Below, in pieces: positions 1 to 7,789 of a stretch of DNA of 20,316 nucleotides. The translations under genes and the position numbers were made by a program. The notes under the pieces are model-generated. The model made no database searches and was not told the DNA's origin. It saw only the letters and a list, made by a program, of their open reading frames with translations. Source of the DNA: Crenotrichaceae bacterium (GTDB lineage Bacteria; Pseudomonadota; Gammaproteobacteria; Methylococcales; DRLZ01); contig DRLZ01000123.1 in the NCBI GenBank assembly GCA_011322755.1, forward strand, positions 1 through 20,316, read 5' to 3'. Position 1 is the first letter of the stretch. Every line of letters begins with the position of its first letter.

Positions 1-41
1 CCGCCATAAGGCAGGGCTTATCTCTGTTCTCTATGTTGATT

Positions 42-59
42 CATGCCACGCATGGCATG
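42..59. other. Small perfect hairpin downstream of rpmA
   Basis: A seven-base-pair inverted repeat (CATGCCA / TGGCATG) with the four-base loop CGCA lies seven bases past the rpmA stop. Read in the direction of rpmA, no run of T follows, so it does not meet the usual form of an intrinsic terminator. It could stabilise the 3' end of the mRNA or be a pause site before the next gene, which would lie off the left edge (in related bacteria commonly obgE; inference only). Confidence 0.35.
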
Positions 60-65
60 GATAAA

Positions 66-323
66 TTATTCTGTAACGATATCAATATAAGCTCTGTTTC
101 GTGGCCCTTTTACGGAAAACTCAACCGTACCGTCAGCCGTTGCAAATAAGGTATGATCCTTACCACAACCAACATTCATTCCGGGGTGAAATTTCGTACC
201 GCGCTGTCGCACAAGGATGTTACCTGCCTTAACAAACTGACCGCCGTAACGTTTTACACCAAGTCGTTTTGATTCTGAATCGCGACCGTTGCGCGAACTA
301 CCGCCTGCTTTTTTATGTGCCAT
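66..323 (-). CDS. rpmA: 50S ribosomal protein L27
   Basis: The 85-residue product has the normal length and sequence of bacterial L27. The flexible, glycine- and lysine-rich N-terminus (MAHKKAGGSSRNGRDS) reaches toward the peptidyl-transferase centre in known ribosomes. It is followed by the conserved core GNILVRQRGTKFHPG and GKDHTLFA. The ATG is preceded by GGAG at a spacing of about 7 nt, which supports this start. It lies 27 bp downstream of rplU on the same strand, the near-universal bacterial L21-L27 pair, so the two are probably co-transcribed from the rplU promoter. No cleavable N-terminal extension of the Firmicutes type is present. The assignment is firm. Confidence 0.98.
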   Translation of the reverse strand: MAHKKAGGSSRNGRDSESKRLGVKRYGGQFVKAGNILVRQRGTKFHPGMNVGCGKDHTLFATADGTVEFSVKGPRNRAYIDIVTE

Positions 324-350
324 TGTTGTCTCCGGATTCTTGTGGGCGTG

Positions 351-662
351 TTATACAGATATTCCAGTAATTTCGAGTTCTGTGTATGCCTGGCGATGCC
401 CCATTTGCTTCATATGATGTTTTCTGCGCTTAAATTTTATAATTTTTATTTTTTTATGGCGCCCCTGAGAAGTAACAGTTGCAGTGACTTTAGCGCCATC
501 CAGGAAAGGAGAACCAACTTTAACATCACTTCCGGAACCAACCATGAGCACCTGGTCAAACTCCACAGTCTCACCCGGCTCGCCACTCAGCTTCTCTACT
601 TTCAGGCGTAGACCTTCCTTTACCCGGTACTGCTTACCGCCGGTTTTTATGACTGCATCCAT
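351..662 (-). CDS. rplU: 50S ribosomal protein L21
   Basis: The protein is L21, an early-assembling 23S rRNA-binding protein of the large subunit. Starting at MDAVIKTGGKQYRV it is 103 residues long, the same as Escherichia coli L21. It shows the N-terminal IKTGGKQYRV motif and the basic KKIKIIKFKRRKHH segment near residues 73-86 that contacts rRNA. The frame stays open a few codons upstream, but the ATG at 662 is preferred because it matches the family N-terminus and has GGAG (671-674) 8 nt upstream. It is the first gene of the leftward rplU-rpmA unit and is divergent from ispB, an arrangement common in gammaproteobacteria. A sigma70-like promoter lies at 707-735. Confidence 0.97.
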   Translation of the reverse strand: MDAVIKTGGKQYRVKEGLRLKVEKLSGEPGETVEFDQVLMVGSGSDVKVGSPFLDGAKVTATVTSQGRHKKIKIIKFKRRKHHMKQMGHRQAYTELEITGISV

Positions 663-706
663 ACGAAAAAACTCCAAACAAAATCTTTATGTCAGTTAGA
701 CAGTCA

Positions 707-735
707 ATAGTAGCTATTATTTTACTTTTAGTCAA
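707..735 (-). promoter_or_regulatory. Candidate sigma70 promoter of rplU-rpmA
   Basis: Read leftward, TTGACT (735-730) and TACTAT (712-707) are separated by exactly 17 bp. Each hexamer differs from consensus by one base. Transcription would start near 700, giving an mRNA leader of about 38 nt before the rplU ATG. A strong promoter is expected for a ribosomal-protein operon. The start point is inferred, not measured. Confidence 0.7.
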
Positions 736-880
736 TCGCAAATATTTTCTATCCCAGGCAAAATGAAACTGGTTGATCCGTGGTGTAGAAATGACATGCT
801 TGGCAGGTTGTGGTAGTTTACCAAGAATCATCTTGATTGACATACATCATTTACAATCGACCAACATTGTCCTTTATACT

Positions 881-898
881 ACAAATTTGTTTGCAAAC
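881..898. promoter_or_regulatory. Two interlocked 10-bp palindromes upstream of ispB
   Basis: ACAAATTTGT (881-890) and GTTTGCAAAC (889-898) are both perfect 10-bp palindromes that share two bases. They end 19 bp upstream of the candidate ispB -35 box. This position would suit a regulator-binding site, but no regulator is identified and AT-rich palindromes of this size can arise by chance. Confidence 0.3.
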
Positions 899-917
899 TC
901 ACCTAGAGGTTGTTTCT

Positions 918-947
918 TTGACTAACAAGCATAGAGTGAACTATAAA
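918..947 (+). promoter_or_regulatory. Candidate sigma70 promoter of ispB
   Basis: TTGACT at 918-923 and TATAAA at 942-947 are separated by 18 bp, a usable spacing. The predicted start near 954 gives a leader of about 60 nt before the ispB ATG. No better pair was seen closer to the gene. Confidence 0.5.
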
Positions 948-1013
948 TAGTGTTACAACACAAATTCGCAGGATACAGGGAAAGCCTGAAATATATGGAT
1001 AAATAAATAGATT

Positions 1014-2048
1014 ATGGCTGCGTACGCTAAAACAACATTAGAATCTGACATCCGAAAAACAACCCAAACAGCAGAAAAAAATGCTGCAGCTCAAATTAAA
1101 ACATTGACGCACCTGGAATCCAAAGCAGTTGATAAGCTTATTTTGAAAGAATTGAGCTCCAATGTCGTTCTCATCAATCAAATCGGGCATTACATCGTCA
1201 ACAGCGGCGGCAAACGATTACGCCCCATGCTGCATTTACTTGCTGCGAAATCGCTTGGTTATACTGGAAATCACCACATTACACTAGCCGCTGTCATTGA
1301 ATTCATCCATACCGCAACATTACTCCATGATGATGTCGTAGATGAGTCTGATTTAAGACGAGGACAAGATACAGCCAATGCTGTCTGGGGAAATGCCGCC
1401 AGTGTTTTAGTGGGTGATTTTCTTTATTCCCGCTCATTTGAAATGATGATTCGGGTCAATAATCTGGATGTATTATCACTTTTATCGCATACAACAACTG
1501 CAATTGCAGAAGGAGAGGTTCTGCAGTTATTAAACTGCAACAACCCGGACACCTCTGAACAAGAATATTTAACTGTAATCAGCCGTAAAACTGCCATTTT
1601 ATTTGCTGCTGCAACAGAATTGGCAGCGGTGATTGCAGGAAGTTCTGAAGAAACAAGGCAGGCCATGCACAGCTATGGCTTACATCTTGGCACAACTTTT
1701 CAGCTCATCGATGATGTCCTTGATTATCGCGCTGACCCAGAGGAACTGGGGAAAAATCTGGGAGATGATTTGGCCGAAGGAAAACCAACGCTGCCTTTAA
1801 TCCGCGCGATGAATATGAGCAATTCCACTCAATCGCAGTTAATCGAAAATGCAATCAGGGAAGGAAACCGGGACGCTTTCAATGATGTCTTTCAGATCAT
1901 AAAAGCAACCAGCGCAATCAGCTACACTGAAGAATGCGCTCAACAGGAGGCCAACAAGGCTATCGAATCACTGAAACCTGTCCCTGCGTCAGAATATAAA
2001 GATGCCATGATTGCTTTAGCGGAAAGCTCTGTGAGCAGGAAATACTAG
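1014..2048 (+). CDS. ispB: Polyprenyl (octaprenyl-type) diphosphate synthase
   Basis: This trans-isoprenyl diphosphate synthase extends farnesyl diphosphate with isopentenyl units to make the long side chain of ubiquinone or menaquinone. The first aspartate-rich motif DDVVD is at residues 106-110, followed by RR, and the second, DDVLD, at 233-237. The substrate-binding GGKRLRP is at 65-71. The resemblance to E. coli IspB is close over residues 43-340. The 344-residue length exceeds the usual ~320 because of about 22 extra, lysine- and alanine-rich N-terminal residues. No other in-frame ATG lies before residue 72, so this start is kept, although its ribosome-binding site is weak. The gene is divergent from rplU-rpmA, the usual gammaproteobacterial arrangement. 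Chain length cannot be read from the sequence. Confidence 0.93.
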   Translation: MAAYAKTTLESDIRKTTQTAEKNAAAQIKTLTHLESKAVDKLILKELSSNVVLINQIGHYIVNSGGKRLRPMLHLLAAKSLGYTGNHHITLAAVIEFIHTATLLHDDVVDESDLRRGQDTANAVWGNAASVLVGDFLYSRSFEMMIRVNNLDVLSLLSHTTTAIAEGEVLQLLNCNNPDTSEQEYLTVISRKTAILFAAATELAAVIAGSSEETRQAMHSYGLHLGTTFQLIDDVLDYRADPEELGKNLGDDLAEGKPTLPLIRAMNMSNSTQSQLIENAIREGNRDAFNDVFQIIKATSAISYTEECAQQEANKAIESLKPVPASEYKDAMIALAESSVSRKY

Positions 2049-2072
2049 CGACAGTTATCGCAACTCCGAAAA

Positions 2073-2633
2073 TCAACGACAACGAGAGACTTTTCCACGC
2101 GAGGAGGCATTTAATGCAACAGGACAAGCTAAATAGCCTGCTGGATTCACAGGGACTGATTCCGGAATGAGATATTGACCCAGTTCTGTCAATGCATTTT
2201 TATAAACCTTGCGTTTAAAAAACACCACATTATTGACCGGCAACCAATAATCAGTCCAGCACCAATCATCAAACTCGGGAGAATCCGAACAGTCCAGACA
2301 AACATTACTCTCATCTGCAGCCAGCCGCAAAATATACCATAGCTGCTTCTGACCGATACACAGCGGGTAGCTGTTCTTGCGAATATAGCGCTCGGGCAAA
2401 TCGTAGCGTAACCAGTGACGCGTGTGCCCAATTATTTCAACATGATGTTTGTCTAGCCCCGTTTCTTCATATAACTCACGGTACATTGCCAGCTCGGAAT
2501 TTTCATTTTTCTTGACGCCGCCTTGTGGAAATTGCCAGGAATCCGTCCCGATACGACGCGCCCAAAATACTCTACCATCATCATTACAGAGTACTATAGC
2601 AACATTTGAACGATATCCATCTGAATCTATCAT
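2073..2633 (-). CDS. rppH: RNA 5'-pyrophosphohydrolase RppH
   Basis: RppH is a Nudix hydrolase that removes pyrophosphate from 5' ends of primary transcripts and so starts RNase E-dependent mRNA decay. Beginning at MIDSDGYRSNVAIVL, the product (186 residues) aligns with E. coli RppH throughout. The complete Nudix box, from GG through REL..EE.GL, spans about residues 38-60, and the conserved WQFPQGG, NWLRY-like HWLRYDLP, CIGQKQ and PEFD segments follow in order. The frame is open for 38 codons further upstream, but that stretch has no resemblance to the family, so the ATG at 2633 is chosen; its ribosome-binding site is weak. The 3' end converges on ispB with a 24-bp gap and no clear terminator. 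In Pseudomonas, rppH also neighbours an HAD-IB phosphatase. Confidence 0.93.
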   Translation of the reverse strand: MIDSDGYRSNVAIVLCNDDGRVFWARRIGTDSWQFPQGGVKKNENSELAMYRELYEETGLDKHHVEIIGHTRHWLRYDLPERYIRKNSYPLCIGQKQLWYILRLAADESNVCLDCSDSPEFDDWCWTDYWLPVNNVVFFKRKVYKNALTELGQYLIPESVPVNPAGYLACPVALNASSRGKVSRCR

Positions 2634-3011
2634 GACACCAAGTACTTGTTTCCCATAAGCTGAACAATAACATATCAACTTTTGATCGATATTTCCATCT
2701 CCCGGGACAATCAAACCACAATTGTTTCCATTATCACTCGCAATCAAGCAGATTTCATTCGAAGATAAAGACTGATATACTTCCGCCCGATTTTGTCATT
2801 GCTATGATTATATATCATGTCTCATTCGTCGGTTCGAAGTAAAGAATATCCGCAGTTATAAACGCTCATATTCTCACCCTGCCAGCAGTCAGTTCGCTAG
2901 CAATAAGAAGACTGGCTCAAACGACCAAAGATCTACGCACAACAGCAATGAACAACGCCATATCAATCTGATTTTTTTACACTATTTGAATTAAATGCTT
3001 TGGAGTAAACA
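2634..3011. other. Divergent rppH / HAD phosphatase intergenic region
   Basis: This 378-bp non-coding stretch separates two divergent genes. Read leftward, a perfect TATAAT occurs at 2812-2807 inside an imperfect dyad (about 2804-2818). Its -35 region is poor, so it is only a weak promoter candidate for rppH. On the other strand TACACT (2978-2983), about 29 bp before the phosphatase start, is a possible -10 without a good -35. I see no RNA gene, repeat or further conserved coding sequence. Confidence 0.5.
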
Positions 3012-3668
3012 GTGAGCTTAGCAATATTTGACCTTGATAACACATTGATAGCAGGTGACAGCGACTTTTTATGGGGTCAGTTTCTGGTTGAACAAGGCAT
3101 TGTTGATGGTGATGAATACGAGCAGGCAAACACCAAATTTTATCAGGACTATAAAGCAGGTACCCTGGATATATCAGAATATCTTGATTTTGCACTCAGA
3201 CCATTAGCAACAAACCCGCATCAACAATTACTGGAATGGCGACAACAGTTTGTTGAGGAAAAAATAAAACAACTGGTTTTACCAAAAGCACAACGCCGCA
3301 TTGACTGGCATCGAAACAACGGCGATACACTGCTCATTATCACTGCAACCAATCGTTTTGTTACAGAATTAACTGCCGAGTTATATGGTGTTAATAACTT
3401 ACTGGCAACTAACCCGGAATTTATTGACGGACAATTCACCGGGAAAGTTGAAGGAACGCCCTGCTATCAGGATGGAAAGATTATTAATCTTGATCAGTGG
3501 TTATCAGAAGGCAGGGAATCACTGGTCAATGAGAGCTGGTTTTACAGTGATTCAATGAATGATATTCCGCTCTTGCAACAAGTTGACTATGCCATTGCAG
3601 TGGACGCAGATCCAATACTGACAAAAAAAGCAGAGGATGAAGGCTGGTTGATTACCAGTTTTCGCTAA
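3012..3668 (+). CDS. HAD-IB family phosphatase (possible histidinol-phosphatase)
   Basis: This 218-residue haloacid dehalogenase-superfamily phosphatase belongs to subfamily IB. Motif I DLDNTL is at residues 7-12, with D7 as nucleophile and D9 as acid/base. Motif II is the threonine of ITATN (T111), a likely motif III lysine is K156, and motif IV is SDSMND (D180, D184). It closely resembles the Pseudomonas phosphatase encoded beside rppH, which from memory has been linked to histidinol-phosphate hydrolysis; substrate is not settled by sequence. The start codon is GTG, supported by GGAG at 3002-3005 six bases upstream. The product ends 48 bp before the convergent TusA-like gene. Confidence 0.88.
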   Translation: MSLAIFDLDNTLIAGDSDFLWGQFLVEQGIVDGDEYEQANTKFYQDYKAGTLDISEYLDFALRPLATNPHQQLLEWRQQFVEEKIKQLVLPKAQRRIDWHRNNGDTLLIITATNRFVTELTAELYGVNNLLATNPEFIDGQFTGKVEGTPCYQDGKIINLDQWLSEGRESLVNESWFYSDSMNDIPLLQQVDYAIAVDADPILTKKAEDEGWLITSFR

Positions 3669-3716
3669 CTGCTTTTTCACAAAAAACCGATCACAGACTT
3701 ATCCGGAGAGGTATCA

Positions 3717-3962
3717 TTATTTTTTTTTGATAAAAAAATACTGAATATCATCTTCGACATATTGCTCAACGATCAAATGTCCTGTTTTTTCAGCATAGAC
3801 ACCGATATCGAGATGCGCAGCAGGATCTGTAGCGCGCAAACGAACAATCTCACCACTCCCAACCGAAACCAATTGTTGCTTTAAGCGCAATAAAGGCAAA
3901 GGGCAGTGCAGACCAAGTGCATCAAGATCATGTTGGTAATCAACCGTCATACATGTCGACAT
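3717..3962 (-). CDS. TusA/SirA-like sulfur carrier protein
   Basis: The 81-residue protein has the TusA fold signature: LDALGLHCPLPLLRLKQQL near the N-terminus, where the cysteine of the CPxP motif (C20) would carry a persulfide. The rest fits the beta-alpha-beta-alpha-beta-beta pattern, with ATDP in the middle. Such proteins relay sulfur to tRNA thiolation, molybdenum cofactor or sulfur oxidation pathways; which applies here cannot be decided. It could start at the first ATG or at the internal ATG four codons later, since neither has a good ribosome-binding site. The C-terminus is IKKK, encoded by an A-rich run. It lies 121 bp after the methylthioinosine phosphorylase gene and has its own candidate promoter, so it is probably not only read through from nagZ. 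Confidence 0.85.
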   Translation of the reverse strand: MSTCMTVDYQHDLDALGLHCPLPLLRLKQQLVSVGSGEIVRLRATDPAAHLDIGVYAEKTGHLIVEQYVEDDIQYFFIKKK

Positions 3963-3986
3963 GAGATAATTTCAATAAGGAGAGAG

Positions 3987-4021
3987 GCTATAATATAGCT
4001 GATTCTTGCAGATTTGTTCAA
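3987..4021 (-). promoter_or_regulatory. Candidate promoter of the TusA-like gene with a palindrome over the -10
   Basis: Read leftward, TTGAAC (4021-4016) and TATATT (3997-3992) are separated by 18 bp, and the predicted start lies about 20-25 nt before the ATG at 3962. A perfect 13-bp dyad, GCTATA-A-TATAGC at 3987-3999, covers the -10. It could be an operator, or simply a by-product of the AT-rich -10. Confidence 0.45.
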
Positions 4022-4083
4022 CACAGAAAAACGCTTCACAATGCTGAATCACACAAATTAGCTATCTCACGACTACCCCAACC

Positions 4084-4839
4084 TCATTTCTGTTGTTTAT
4101 CAGATTCAGCCAGGAAAACCGATAATACTTGAGCAGTATAACGAATGCCTGTTCTCAGGTATTTTTCAATTTCCGCCATTGAAATCGGCTGATCTGTCTT
4201 ACCAGCCGCCATGTTCGCCACAACCGCGCAGCAAGCATAGTCAATATCAAGCTCCCTTGCCAGGCAAGCTTCCGGCATACCTGTCATACCCACCAGCGTA
4301 CAACCATCTCGTTCCATACGGGTTATTTCAGCAGCCGTTTCCAGTCGTGGTCCTTGCGTACAGCCATACACGCCATGTGAAATATTCGGCACTGAACAAT
4401 TGTTTGCGGCATCAATTAATTGCTCTCTCAATTTTTGACTGTATGGCCAGCTAAAATCAATGTGCGTCACTGGCGTGTGCGGGTCTTCAAAAAAAGTTGA
4501 GGCACGCCCCCAGCTATAGTCAATCACTTGATCGGGAATAACAAGGCTTGCAGGTTGTGCATCAGCATGGATGCCTCCAACTGCAGCAATAGCAACAATT
4601 TCTGTTACGCCAGCCTGATTCAGCGCCCAAATGTTAGCCTTGTAGTTTATTTTATGAGGCGGAATCGAGTGATCAGCTCCATGTCGGGGCAAAAAGATGA
4701 TCTGGCGTCCAGCCAGACTACCAAAAAATAACGGAGCTGAAGGTTCACCCCAAGGCGTTTCAATAACTTCCTTGTGATCCAGCGAAAAGCTTTCGAGCTG
4801 AGCCAGACCTGATCCTCCGATGATTGCAATTGCAGACAT
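4084..4839 (-). CDS. S-methyl-5'-thioinosine phosphorylase (MTAP/PNP family)
   Basis: The 251-residue enzyme belongs to the nucleoside phosphorylase family II. It would cleave methylthioinosine with phosphate to hypoxanthine and 5-methylthioribose-1-phosphate, recycling the by-product of polyamine synthesis. Phosphate- and sugar-site motifs are visible: IIGGSGL (6-12), PRHG (51-54), HKINYKANIWAL (62-73) and GMTGMPEA..ARE (184-196). At the base-recognition loop the family's adenine-specific aspartate is replaced by asparagine (N209 in ANMAAGKT), which fits a 6-oxopurine such as methylthioinosine rather than methylthioadenosine; this is an inference from alignment by eye. It is the third gene of nagZ-hpt-phosphorylase, 13 bp after hpt. 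The context supports this, since the hypoxanthine it releases is the substrate of hpt. A plain MTA phosphorylase is the alternative. Confidence 0.87.
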   Translation of the reverse strand: MSAIAIIGGSGLAQLESFSLDHKEVIETPWGEPSAPLFFGSLAGRQIIFLPRHGADHSIPPHKINYKANIWALNQAGVTEIVAIAAVGGIHADAQPASLVIPDQVIDYSWGRASTFFEDPHTPVTHIDFSWPYSQKLREQLIDAANNCSVPNISHGVYGCTQGPRLETAAEITRMERDGCTLVGMTGMPEACLARELDIDYACCAVVANMAAGKTDQPISMAEIEKYLRTGIRYTAQVLSVFLAESDKQQK

Positions 4840-4852
4840 ACAAACAACTCAC

Positions 4853-5398
4853 TCAAAAATTACACGCAAACAATCCAGGTGCATTCCTAAGATAACCTTT
4901 ATAGTCCATTCCGTAACCGAACAAATAGTGATCCTCAGCATTGACACCTATAAAATCTGCGGTGACGGGTTTATCACGAACGATCAGTTTGTTTACCAGC
5001 ACAGCAATATAGACTTGCTTCGCGCCTCTATTAAGACAATCTTCTTTCACTGCCGCAAGCGTAATGCCGTGATCCAGAACATCATCAATAATCAATATCG
5101 TGCGATTAACAACAGAGGTAGCAGGCCGATAAAGCCAGTCTATCGCGTCTCCAACTGTCTTGTCTCCATAGCGGGTGGCATTCACAGAGTCAATATTCAA
5201 GGGGAATGCCAACAATGGCAACAATTTTCCGGTCACCACAATCGCACCGTTCAAGACGCACAGGCATAATGGATTTTCAGTGGATAATTTTTCACCAATT
5301 GCTATTGCCATCGCATCAATTGCAGCATCAAGTTGAGCCGCTGTATATAAACAGTCCGCACTATTTTGTAACTGAATAATTTCTTGTAAATCGACCAT
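4853..5398 (-). CDS. hpt: Hypoxanthine(-guanine) phosphoribosyltransferase
   Basis: This type I phosphoribosyltransferase makes IMP (and perhaps GMP) from the free base and PRPP. The PRPP-binding signature ILIIDDVLDHGITL is clear in the middle of the 181-residue chain. VLNGAIVVTGKLL supplies the pyrophosphate loop, and the C-terminal FIGVNAEDHYLFGYGMDYKGYLRN matches the purine-binding region. The frame opens with TTG at 5401, but the next codon, ATG at 5398, is the better start. It overlaps the nagZ stop in TGATG, which suggests translational coupling. No strong ribosome-binding site is seen. The operon position between nagZ and the methylthioinosine phosphorylase is common in gammaproteobacteria and points to hypoxanthine as the main substrate. 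Confidence 0.92.
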   Translation of the reverse strand: MVDLQEIIQLQNSADCLYTAAQLDAAIDAMAIAIGEKLSTENPLCLCVLNGAIVVTGKLLPLLAFPLNIDSVNATRYGDKTVGDAIDWLYRPATSVVNRTILIIDDVLDHGITLAAVKEDCLNRGAKQVYIAVLVNKLIVRDKPVTADFIGVNAEDHYLFGYGMDYKGYLRNAPGLFACNF

Positions 5399-6450
5399 CA
5401 AGCAAGCAGATTATCTGAGCGATTATTGAGCAACATGGTCGACTGCTGCCATTGAGCGCTGGCAAATAACTCGTCACGAGAAAATGAGCTGCCGTGTAAC
5501 ATGGTCATCAGTCTTTGTGCGCGCTGTTCATCAGTGCTTACAGGCAGGTAGTCGAGAATATTTGCTGCTGCGTCAGGATTGTTACAAATCAACACCATAT
5601 CACAGCCCGCGTCCAATGCCAGGGTAGCGCGCTCACCAAATGTAGCCGCAAACGCAGCGCCTCCCATGTTTAAATCATCTGTAAAAATGACGCCACTGAA
5701 ATTGAGTTGTTGCCGCAGGACTTCGGTTATCCAGCGATATGAATAGGTCGCCGGCTTGTCATCCACATCAGGGTACAAGATATGTGCCGTCATCACGCCT
5801 TCAAGACCTTGCTTGATCAAATGCCTGAACGGTACCAGGTCATGCTGTTCAATTTCTTCCAGCGGACGAGGGTCTTGCGGAAGATCAAGATGTGAATCCA
5901 GTGCAACGCTCCCGTGTCCCGGAAAATGTTTTCCCACTGCTGCCATACCTGCGCTACGCATTCCTGTTCTGAATGCAGAAGCAAAATTGCAAACTTCGTT
6001 CTTATCGCTGGCAAACGCACGATCACCGATGACTTTGCTGATTCCGCTCTCAATATCAAGAATTGGAGCAAAGCTGAAATCAATCCCGACAGATAATAGC
6101 TCTGCAGCCATCAACCAACCGGCAGCTCGAGCTGCATTCAATCCATCATCTTCAGAATGCTGTGCATTACTCAGATATTCTGCTGCTGGGGGCAACAATG
6201 AAAACCCGTGCTTAAAACGCTGCACACGGCCGCCTTCCTGATCAACCGCAATCAGTAACGGGCCACCGCGACTTTTTCTGATATTATCGATTAAAAATGT
6301 AACTTGCTCAGGCGAATAATAATTCCTGGCAAACAAAATAACACCGCCGGTACTCGGATGAGCCAGCATTTCCCTTTCGGTAGCAGTAAGATCAATGCCT
6401 GCTATATCCAGCATCACTGGACCAGGTAGTTGTTTATTCTGTTGACTCAT
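5398..6450 (-). CDS. nagZ: Beta-N-acetylhexosaminidase NagZ (GH3)
   Basis: NagZ is the cytoplasmic glycosidase of peptidoglycan recycling. It removes N-acetylglucosamine from anhydro-muropeptides and so influences AmpC induction where that system exists. The 350-residue protein is a single-domain GH3 enzyme without a signal peptide, as expected. GPVMLDIAG starts the TIM barrel (10-18) and VDQEGGRVQRF follows (69-79). KHFPGHG with the downstream DSH (174-187) forms the His-Asp dyad loop typical of NagZ. The nucleophile lies in FTDDLNM (256-262). It heads the leftward nagZ-hpt-phosphorylase operon and is divergent from the aldolase. The ribosome-binding site is only weakly purine-rich (GAAGAA). 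No convincing promoter was found in the 141-bp gap. Confidence 0.95.
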   Translation of the reverse strand: MSQQNKQLPGPVMLDIAGIDLTATEREMLAHPSTGGVILFARNYYSPEQVTFLIDNIRKSRGGPLLIAVDQEGGRVQRFKHGFSLLPPAAEYLSNAQHSEDDGLNAARAAGWLMAAELLSVGIDFSFAPILDIESGISKVIGDRAFASDKNEVCNFASAFRTGMRSAGMAAVGKHFPGHGSVALDSHLDLPQDPRPLEEIEQHDLVPFRHLIKQGLEGVMTAHILYPDVDDKPATYSYRWITEVLRQQLNFSGVIFTDDLNMGGAAFAATFGERATLALDAGCDMVLICNNPDAAANILDYLPVSTDEQRAQRLMTMLHGSSFSRDELFASAQWQQSTMLLNNRSDNLLA

Positions 6451-6591
6451 TAAAATTTTAAATTCTTCAATTACTCGATAACACGGCTTAATATAGTAAC
6501 AGTTTTATGTTCTCAGTTTATGACCATTCAATAACACACTCTGTTCAGCGCAAAGTGACCCAATCAAGCACTATTAAAGGAAACACTTGCC

Positions 6592-7641
6592 ATGAATTTT
6601 GCGTCCGATAACTGGGCCGGCGTCCATCCGGCCATTTCTGATCGCCTGACACAAGAGGCCAATGGGTTCTCGGCAGCTTATGGCGCCAGCAAACTGGATA
6701 AAAAGATTGAGCAACAGTTTAATCAGCTGTTTGAACGGGAAGTTGCCGTTTTTTTTGTGGCGACAGGAACAGCAGCCAATTCATTGGCACTTGCAGCCGT
6801 GAACAAACCGGGTGGCGTTACCTTCTGCCACCGCGAAGCACATATGCTGGAAGATGAATGTGGTGCGCCGGAGTTTTTTACACATGGAGCGCGTTTGGCT
6901 CCGGTAGATGGCGAACTTGGGAAAATTGATCCCGAGAATTTAATCTATGAAATCGCCCGTTTTCCTCCAGACTTTATTCACGCCGGACAACCCATGGCAA
7001 TCTCGATTACCCAGGCTACTGAAATCGGTACGGTCTATACTGTCGATGAAATACGCGCTATTGCCGCAATCGCCAAAAGCAAGCAATTACCATTGCACAT
7101 GGATGGCGCACGTTTTGCCAACGCGCTTGTATCACTCAATCTAACTCCGGCTGAAATGACGTGGAAAGCAGGTGTCGACATTATCTCTTTCGGCGCCACC
7201 AAAAATGGTTGTTGGTGCGCTGAAGCCTTGGTCTTTACAGATCCACACATGGCGAAAGACTTACCTTTTATTCGTAAACGCGCCGCACAGCTATTTTCTA
7301 AAACCCGTTTTATTGCCAGCCAGTTCGATGCTTATCTCAACAACGATTTATGGCTCGATCTTGCGCGTCATGCAAACACACTGGCACAACACCTATGTGC
7401 TGGCATAACAAATTCAAACTCTGCACGACTGGGCTGGAAATCCGAAACCAATGAGGTTTTTTGCATCATCGACAAAACCACAGCTGAAAAGCTACGTAAT
7501 CACGGCGCTGTATTTCACGAATGGAATACACCGCGATCATTACAACATCTCACTCAAGACCATGAAATCCTCATCCGCCTGGTCACCAGCTTTTCTACCG
7601 AGCCAGCACAGGTTGATGAATTTGTTGATTTACTCAGCTGA
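6592..7641 (+). CDS. Low-specificity L-threonine aldolase
   Basis: This fold-type I PLP enzyme cleaves L-threonine or L-allo-threonine to glycine and acetaldehyde. The 349-residue protein begins FASDNWAGVHP. VATGTAANSLAL (56-67) binds the cofactor phosphate, and REAHMLEDECGA (81-92) includes the histidine that stacks on PLP. DGAR (171-174) holds the aspartate that contacts the pyridine nitrogen, and K204 in FGATKNG is the expected Schiff-base lysine. A good ribosome-binding site (AAAGGA, 6576-6581) sits 10 nt before the ATG. The gene stands alone, divergent from nagZ, with decayed sequence downstream. It matches the beta-eliminating lyase family throughout; whether the enzyme prefers threonine, allo-threonine or phenylserine is not visible. 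Confidence 0.9.
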   Translation: MNFASDNWAGVHPAISDRLTQEANGFSAAYGASKLDKKIEQQFNQLFEREVAVFFVATGTAANSLALAAVNKPGGVTFCHREAHMLEDECGAPEFFTHGARLAPVDGELGKIDPENLIYEIARFPPDFIHAGQPMAISITQATEIGTVYTVDEIRAIAAIAKSKQLPLHMDGARFANALVSLNLTPAEMTWKAGVDIISFGATKNGCWCAEALVFTDPHMAKDLPFIRKRAAQLFSKTRFIASQFDAYLNNDLWLDLARHANTLAQHLCAGITNSNSARLGWKSETNEVFCIIDKTTAEKLRNHGAVFHEWNTPRSLQHLTQDHEILIRLVTSFSTEPAQVDEFVDLLS

Positions 7642-7789
7642 CTCTAAACTTTGATTACCGTAACACGCTATTGAAAGATCTAAAACACGTCAAAACCCCT
7701 AGCTGACTCAATCATAGACTTCGCCACGATTCAGATCGTCTTTGCATAATGACGTATATTGCCTCCATATTTGCAACACACAAATGAAA
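7642..7789. other. Intergenic sequence after the aldolase
   Basis: Together with the pseudogene that follows, this forms a 683-bp gap without an intact gene. I find no hairpin with a T-run to end the aldolase transcript, and no RNA gene. The upstream part of the decayed CTERM gene may begin here but is too eroded to recognise. Confidence 0.6.

Larger units (their letters stand above)
663..1013. other. Divergent rplU / ispB intergenic region
   Basis: This 351-bp region between two divergent genes holds a candidate promoter for each (listed separately) and two interlocked palindromes at 881-898. Between about 740 and 880 I see no conserved gene, RNA gene or terminator. A TTGACA at 837-842 has no -10 at a usable distance. 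Short frames crossing the region have no coding character. Confidence 0.7.

Noticed and set aside
42..59. Hairpin after rpmA as an intrinsic terminator
   Set aside because: The stem is good but no T-run follows in the direction of transcription, so it was listed only as a hairpin.
2634..2747. N-terminal extension of RppH by 38 residues
   Set aside because: The extra residues do not resemble the family, and MIDSDGYR at 2633 matches the normal RppH start.
4820..5269. 149-codon plus-strand frame opposite hpt
   Set aside because: It lies fully antisense to hpt and the start of the phosphorylase gene, has no ribosome-binding site and shows no known motif.
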